A stretch of 64,000 nucleotides of DNA, taken from positions 248,001 to 312,000 of the forward strand of contig NZ_RBXT01000001.1 in assembly GCF_003635045.1 (NCBI RefSeq). Reading direction: 5' to 3'. Below are positions 61,149-64,000 of the stretch, piece by piece. The DNA is from Terracoccus luteus. Its GTDB lineage: Bacteria > Actinomycetota > Actinomycetes > Actinomycetales > Dermatophilaceae. Every line of letters starts with the position of its first letter. Position 1 is the first letter of the stretch. A program made the position numbers and the translations under genes. The notes below the pieces were generated by a model that saw nothing but the letters and a program-made list of their open reading frames with translations, made no database searches and was not told the origin of the DNA.

Positions 61149-62867
61149 GTGCCCGACCATCACGACCACGACGCCGGCCCCGACATCGACGCCGGCAAGC
61201 CGGCGCTCGTCGCCACCACCGAGTTCACGGCCCCGCTGCAGAAGGCGGCCGTCGACGTCTTCGGCTGGGAGGAGCTGCACCCGCGCCAGCTCGAGGCCAT
61301 GCAGGCCCTCATGGAGGGGCGCGACGTGCTCGCCGTGCTGCCCACGGGGTCGGGCAAGTCGGCCGTCTACCAGGTGCCGACGCTGCTGCTCGACGGACCG
61401 ACGGTCATCGTGTCGCCGCTGCTCGCTCTGCAGCGCGACCAGGCCCACGGGCTGCGCGAGGCCGGCGCCCCGGCCGCCGTCGTCGTCAACTCGCAGCAGC
61501 GGGCGGCCGAGCTGCGCGACGCCTGGGCCCGGCTCGAGTCGGGCGAGGCCCGCTTCGTGTTCCTGTCACCCGAGCAGCTGGCGAAGGGCGAGGTCGTCGA
61601 CCGCCTCGCCGCCCTCGGCGTGACCCTCGTCGTCGTCGACGAGGCCCACTGCGTCAGCTCGTGGGGTCACGACTTCCGCCCCGACTACCTGCGTCTCGCC
61701 CCCGCGATCGAGCGTCTGGGCCGCCCGCCGGTCGTCGCGCTGACGGCCACCGCCGCGCCACCGGTGCAGGACGACATCGTCGAGCGCCTCGGCATCGACG
61801 GGGCCGCCCGCGTCGTCGCGAGCTTCGACCGGCCGGAGATCCGGCTCGAGGTGAGCCTCGCCGTCACCGAGGACGACAAGCGGGCGGGGGTGCTCGAGTG
61901 CGTCACGGATGCCGTGGGGCGCGGTGAGCGCGGACTCGTCTACACCGCGAGCCGGGCCGCCACCGAGGAGTGCGCCGCCGCCCTCGTGGAGCGTGGCGTC
62001 ACCGCGCTGGCCTACCACGCCGGCATGAAGCGGGAGGAGCGCTCGCGCGTGCACGACGCCTTCCTCGACGACACCGTCGACGTCGTCGTCGCGACGTCCG
62101 CCTTCGGCATGGGCATCGACAAGCCGGACGTCCGCTTCGTCGTGCACGCCTCGCTGCCCGAGTCGCTCGACTCGTACTACCAGCAGGTCGGGCGCGCCGG
62201 GCGTGACGGGGACCCCGCCACGGCCCGGATGTTCTACCGGCCGGAGGACGAGCACATCCAGAACTTCCTCACCACGAGCAAACCGCCGAAGGCCGCCCTC
62301 AAGGACGTCGCCACCCTGCTGCACGTGGCCGACGGGCCGCTGTCGCCGGCCGAGATCCTGCGCAGGGCCAAGGCCGGACGGGCGCAGGCGCAGCGGGCGC
62401 TCGACCTGCTCGAGCAGGCCGGTGCGGCGCTGCCGGCCGGGACGGGCAGCCGCCGGGGCCTCGAGTGGTCGGACCGGTCGGTGGCGGTCAAGGCCGCCGT
62501 GGCCGTGGCCGTCGGGCTGGCCGAGGCGCACCAGCGGCTGACCCGGTCACGGGTCGAGATGATGCGTGGCTACGCCGACACGACCGGATGCCGGCGCCAG
62601 GTGCTGCTCGGCTACTTCGGCGAGCAGCTGGCCGAGCCCTGCGGTCACTGCGACACGTGCGAGAAGGGCACCGCGGCGCAGGAGCAGCCGGACGAGACCG
62701 GTCCGCTCACCACGGGCGCCGAGGTCGAGCACGACGAGTGGGGTCGGGGCGTCGTCATGCAGGTCGAGGTCGACCGGCTCACCGTGCTCTTCGACACCGT
62801 CGGCTACAAGACGGTCTCGCGCGCCATCCTCCGCCCCGGCGGCCTGCTCGAGCTCGACGCGTCCTGA
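61149..62867 (+). CDS. recQ: RecQ-type ATP-dependent DNA helicase
   Basis: A 572-residue superfamily-2 helicase. Motif I is VLPTGSGKSAVYQVP, motif II LVVVDEAHCVSSWGHDFRPD, motif III ALTATAAPP, and motif VI QQVGRAGRDGDPATAR. The RecQ zinc site follows with CRRQVLLGYFGEQLAEPCGH and CDTC (four Cys). There is no HRDC domain; the C terminus (EVEHDEWGRGVVMQVEVDRL and VLFDTVGYKTVS) is a small beta domain seen in actinobacterial RecQ proteins. It unwinds DNA 3' to 5' in repair. GTG 61149 follows a SigB/SigF-type promoter. Confidence 0.93.
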   Translation: MPDHHDHDAGPDIDAGKPALVATTEFTAPLQKAAVDVFGWEELHPRQLEAMQALMEGRDVLAVLPTGSGKSAVYQVPTLLLDGPTVIVSPLLALQRDQAHGLREAGAPAAVVVNSQQRAAELRDAWARLESGEARFVFLSPEQLAKGEVVDRLAALGVTLVVVDEAHCVSSWGHDFRPDYLRLAPAIERLGRPPVVALTATAAPPVQDDIVERLGIDGAARVVASFDRPEIRLEVSLAVTEDDKRAGVLECVTDAVGRGERGLVYTASRAATEECAAALVERGVTALAYHAGMKREERSRVHDAFLDDTVDVVVATSAFGMGIDKPDVRFVVHASLPESLDSYYQQVGRAGRDGDPATARMFYRPEDEHIQNFLTTSKPPKAALKDVATLLHVADGPLSPAEILRRAKAGRAQAQRALDLLEQAGAALPAGTGSRRGLEWSDRSVAVKAAVAVAVGLAEAHQRLTRSRVEMMRGYADTTGCRRQVLLGYFGEQLAEPCGHCDTCEKGTAAQEQPDETGPLTTGAEVEHDEWGRGVVMQVEVDRLTVLFDTVGYKTVSRAILRPGGLLELDAS

Positions 62868-62890
62868 CCCACCCGTCCTAGGGTGGGAGC

Positions 62891-63766
62891 ATGACCACGT
62901 CGACCTCACCGGCCCCCGCCACCCCTCCCGCCGAGCACACCCTCAACGACGGGACCTCCCTGCCCGCAGTGGGATTCGGCACCTACCCCCTCAAGGGCGA
63001 GGACGGCATCCGGGCCATGACGACCGCCCTCGAGTCCGGCTACCGACTGCTCGACACGGCGGTCAACTACGAGAACGAGGCCGAGGTCGGCGAGGCCGTC
63101 CGGCGCTCGGGCGTGCCGCGTGACGAGCTCGTCGTGCAGACCAAGGTGCCGGGCCGCGACCACGCGTACGACCGGGCGCTCGCCTCGGTCGAGGGGTCGC
63201 TCGAGCGGTTGGGGCTCGACCACGTCGACGTCGCGATCATCCACTGGCCCAACCCGAGCCGGGGGCTCTACGTCGAGGCCTACCGCGCCCTCGTCGCGTG
63301 CCGTGAGCGCGGCCTCGTCCGCTCGGTCGGCGTCAGCAACTTCACCGAGGCCCACCTGCGCGACGTCGTCGACGCCACGGGGGTCGTCCCGGTCGTCAAC
63401 CAGGTCGAGATGCACCCGCTCTTCCCGCAGGAGGCGCTGCGCCGCGTGCACGAGCGCCTTGGCGTGCTCACCGAGGCGTGGAGCCCGCTCGGCAAGCGCA
63501 GCGCGCCCTTCGGGGCCGACCCGGTGGCCGCGGCCGCCGAGGCCCACGGCGTGACGCCCGCCCAGGTCATCCTGCGCTGGCACCTGCAGCTGGGGTCGCT
63601 GCCGCTGCCGAAGTCGGGCGACGCCGAGCGGCAGCGCGCCAACCTCGACGTTCTCGACGGCTTCGGCGAGGGCCTGACCGCCGAGGAGATGGACGCCATC
63701 ACCGCGCTCGGTCGACCCGACGGCCGTCTGTTCGGCGGCGACCCGGAGACGCACGAGGAGATGTGA
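62891..63766 (+). CDS. aldo/keto reductase
   Basis: A 291-residue NADPH-dependent reductase. The catalytic tetrad is visible as Asp in YRLLDTAVNYENE, Tyr in the same segment, Lys in VVQTKVPGRD and His in VDVAIIHWPNPSRG. VRSVGVSNFTEAHL and LPLPKSGDAERQRANLDVLD contact the cofactor. The substrate is an unidentified aldehyde or ketone. TAGGGT ends 6 bases before the ATG, which suggests a leaderless message independent of recQ. Lys/Asp/Tyr/His are all intact. Confidence 0.92.
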   Translation: MTTSTSPAPATPPAEHTLNDGTSLPAVGFGTYPLKGEDGIRAMTTALESGYRLLDTAVNYENEAEVGEAVRRSGVPRDELVVQTKVPGRDHAYDRALASVEGSLERLGLDHVDVAIIHWPNPSRGLYVEAYRALVACRERGLVRSVGVSNFTEAHLRDVVDATGVVPVVNQVEMHPLFPQEALRRVHERLGVLTEAWSPLGKRSAPFGADPVAAAAEAHGVTPAQVILRWHLQLGSLPLPKSGDAERQRANLDVLDGFGEGLTAEEMDAITALGRPDGRLFGGDPETHEEM

Positions 63767-63848
63767 CCGGGCCTCCCGGCGCCCGGCGGGTCCCCGTCCG
63801 GTGGCCGGCGGGCCTCGCCCGGGCACGCCCGGCCGCGGGTCGAGTCAC

Positions 63849-63870
63849 GGCAGGTCTCGGGCAGGTCTCG
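63849..63870. repeat. 11-base tandem direct repeat
   Basis: GGCAGGTCTCG is duplicated head to tail at 63849-63859 and 63860-63870 in the 213-base gap after the aldo/keto reductase. No function is evident. Confidence 0.7.
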
Positions 63871-63979
63871 ATGGTTGGACGCGGTCGCGTCTCGGCGCGC
63901 CGGGGGGAGGTGGCGGCCCGAAGGTGAACGGGGTGCCCTCACCGGGTACTCACAGAGCCCGACGAGCAGGAGCACCACC

Positions 63980-64000
63980 ATGGATCTCGACCGCCGCCAC
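63980..64000 (+). CDS. start of a gene cut by the window end
   Basis: ATG at 63980 follows AGGAG by 7 bases and opens MDLDRRH before the window ends. Only seven codons are visible, so no product can be named. Confidence 0.5.

Overview
The window is very GC-rich (by impression a little over 70 percent) and reads as chromosome from an actinobacterium, probably a Micrococcales/Intrasporangiaceae-type organism. Pointers are a DUF3263 protein, a WXG100 protein, an actinobacterial Holin-X protein, a F420-type LLM oxidoreductase, a groEL without groES, two sugar ABC operons without their own ATPase, a SigB/SigF-type sigma factor and a crtE-I-B / crtU-T carotenoid locus. The family-level assignment is an inference. 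I see no insertion sequence, prophage, integrase or CRISPR array; 65 protein genes (two cut by the window ends) and one tRNA account for nearly all of the sequence, with GTG starts and ATGA/GTGA overlaps throughout.

Layout. 1-4.4 kb: a truncated GAF regulator, a DUF2243 membrane protein and a five-gene minus-strand stress operon (membrane-envelope proteins, DUF3618, Mn catalase) behind a SigB/SigF-type promoter. 4.7-6.4 kb: histidine phosphatase and NAD(P)H-hydrate dehydratase. 6.6-9.9 kb: a sugar ABC importer behind a SigB/SigF-type promoter that overlaps a LacI-type operator. 10-14.7 kb: the SigB/SigF-family sigma gene and a three-subunit molybdenum aldehyde oxidoreductase. 14.8-22.2 kb: carotenoid genes (crtE, crtI, crtB, a Rieske oxygenase, and convergent crtU and crtT) with no lycopene cyclase. 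22.5-29.6 kb: secreted subtilase, hydrolase, amine-oxidase-like flavoprotein, ArfB-type release factor, SDR and acyl-CoA dehydrogenase. 29.7-35.5 kb: ArsR/SRPBCC/VOC operon with a palindromic operator, methionine aminopeptidase divergent from an XRE regulator, gabT, LLM oxidoreductase, SGNH hydrolase. 35.5-42.6 kb: ung, nagA, HAD phosphatase, PLP decarboxylase, DUF3263, GNAT, SRPBCC, metallo-beta-lactamase. 42.8-51.7 kb: HIT protein, CIRCE-controlled groEL, and a GlcNAc/chitobiose locus (kinase, RpiR regulator, SIS protein, ngcEFG). 51.9-64 kb: WXG100, NUDIX, purine permease, YajQ, tRNA-Tyr, GntR regulator divergent from a peptidase/APC/amidase operon, a dehydrogenase, RecQ helicase, aldo/keto reductase and the first codons of a last gene.

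How parts connect. Three exact GTTT-N15-GGGTA promoters (stress operon, sugar importer, recQ) and a weaker fourth before the oxidoreductase lie in the same window as a SigB/SigF-family sigma gene, which suggests a local share of a general-stress regulon. nagA (36.2 kb), the GlcNAc-kinase-like gene and ngcEFG together would give import, phosphorylation and deacetylation of GlcNAc. Many genes have a TAnnnT box ending 6-7 bases before the start codon, so leaderless transcripts look common.

The most unusual signal is not a gene. The octamer GGATGCCG/CGGCATCC occurs about 65 times in 64 kb (about 5-6 expected from composition), on both strands, in genes in all three reading registers (bringing in the otherwise rare codons GAT and GCA) and between genes, several times as inverted pairs forming terminator-like hairpins. 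Its density and arrangement resemble the DNA-uptake sequences of Neisseria and Haemophilus. That is a hypothesis; the enrichment itself is visible directly.
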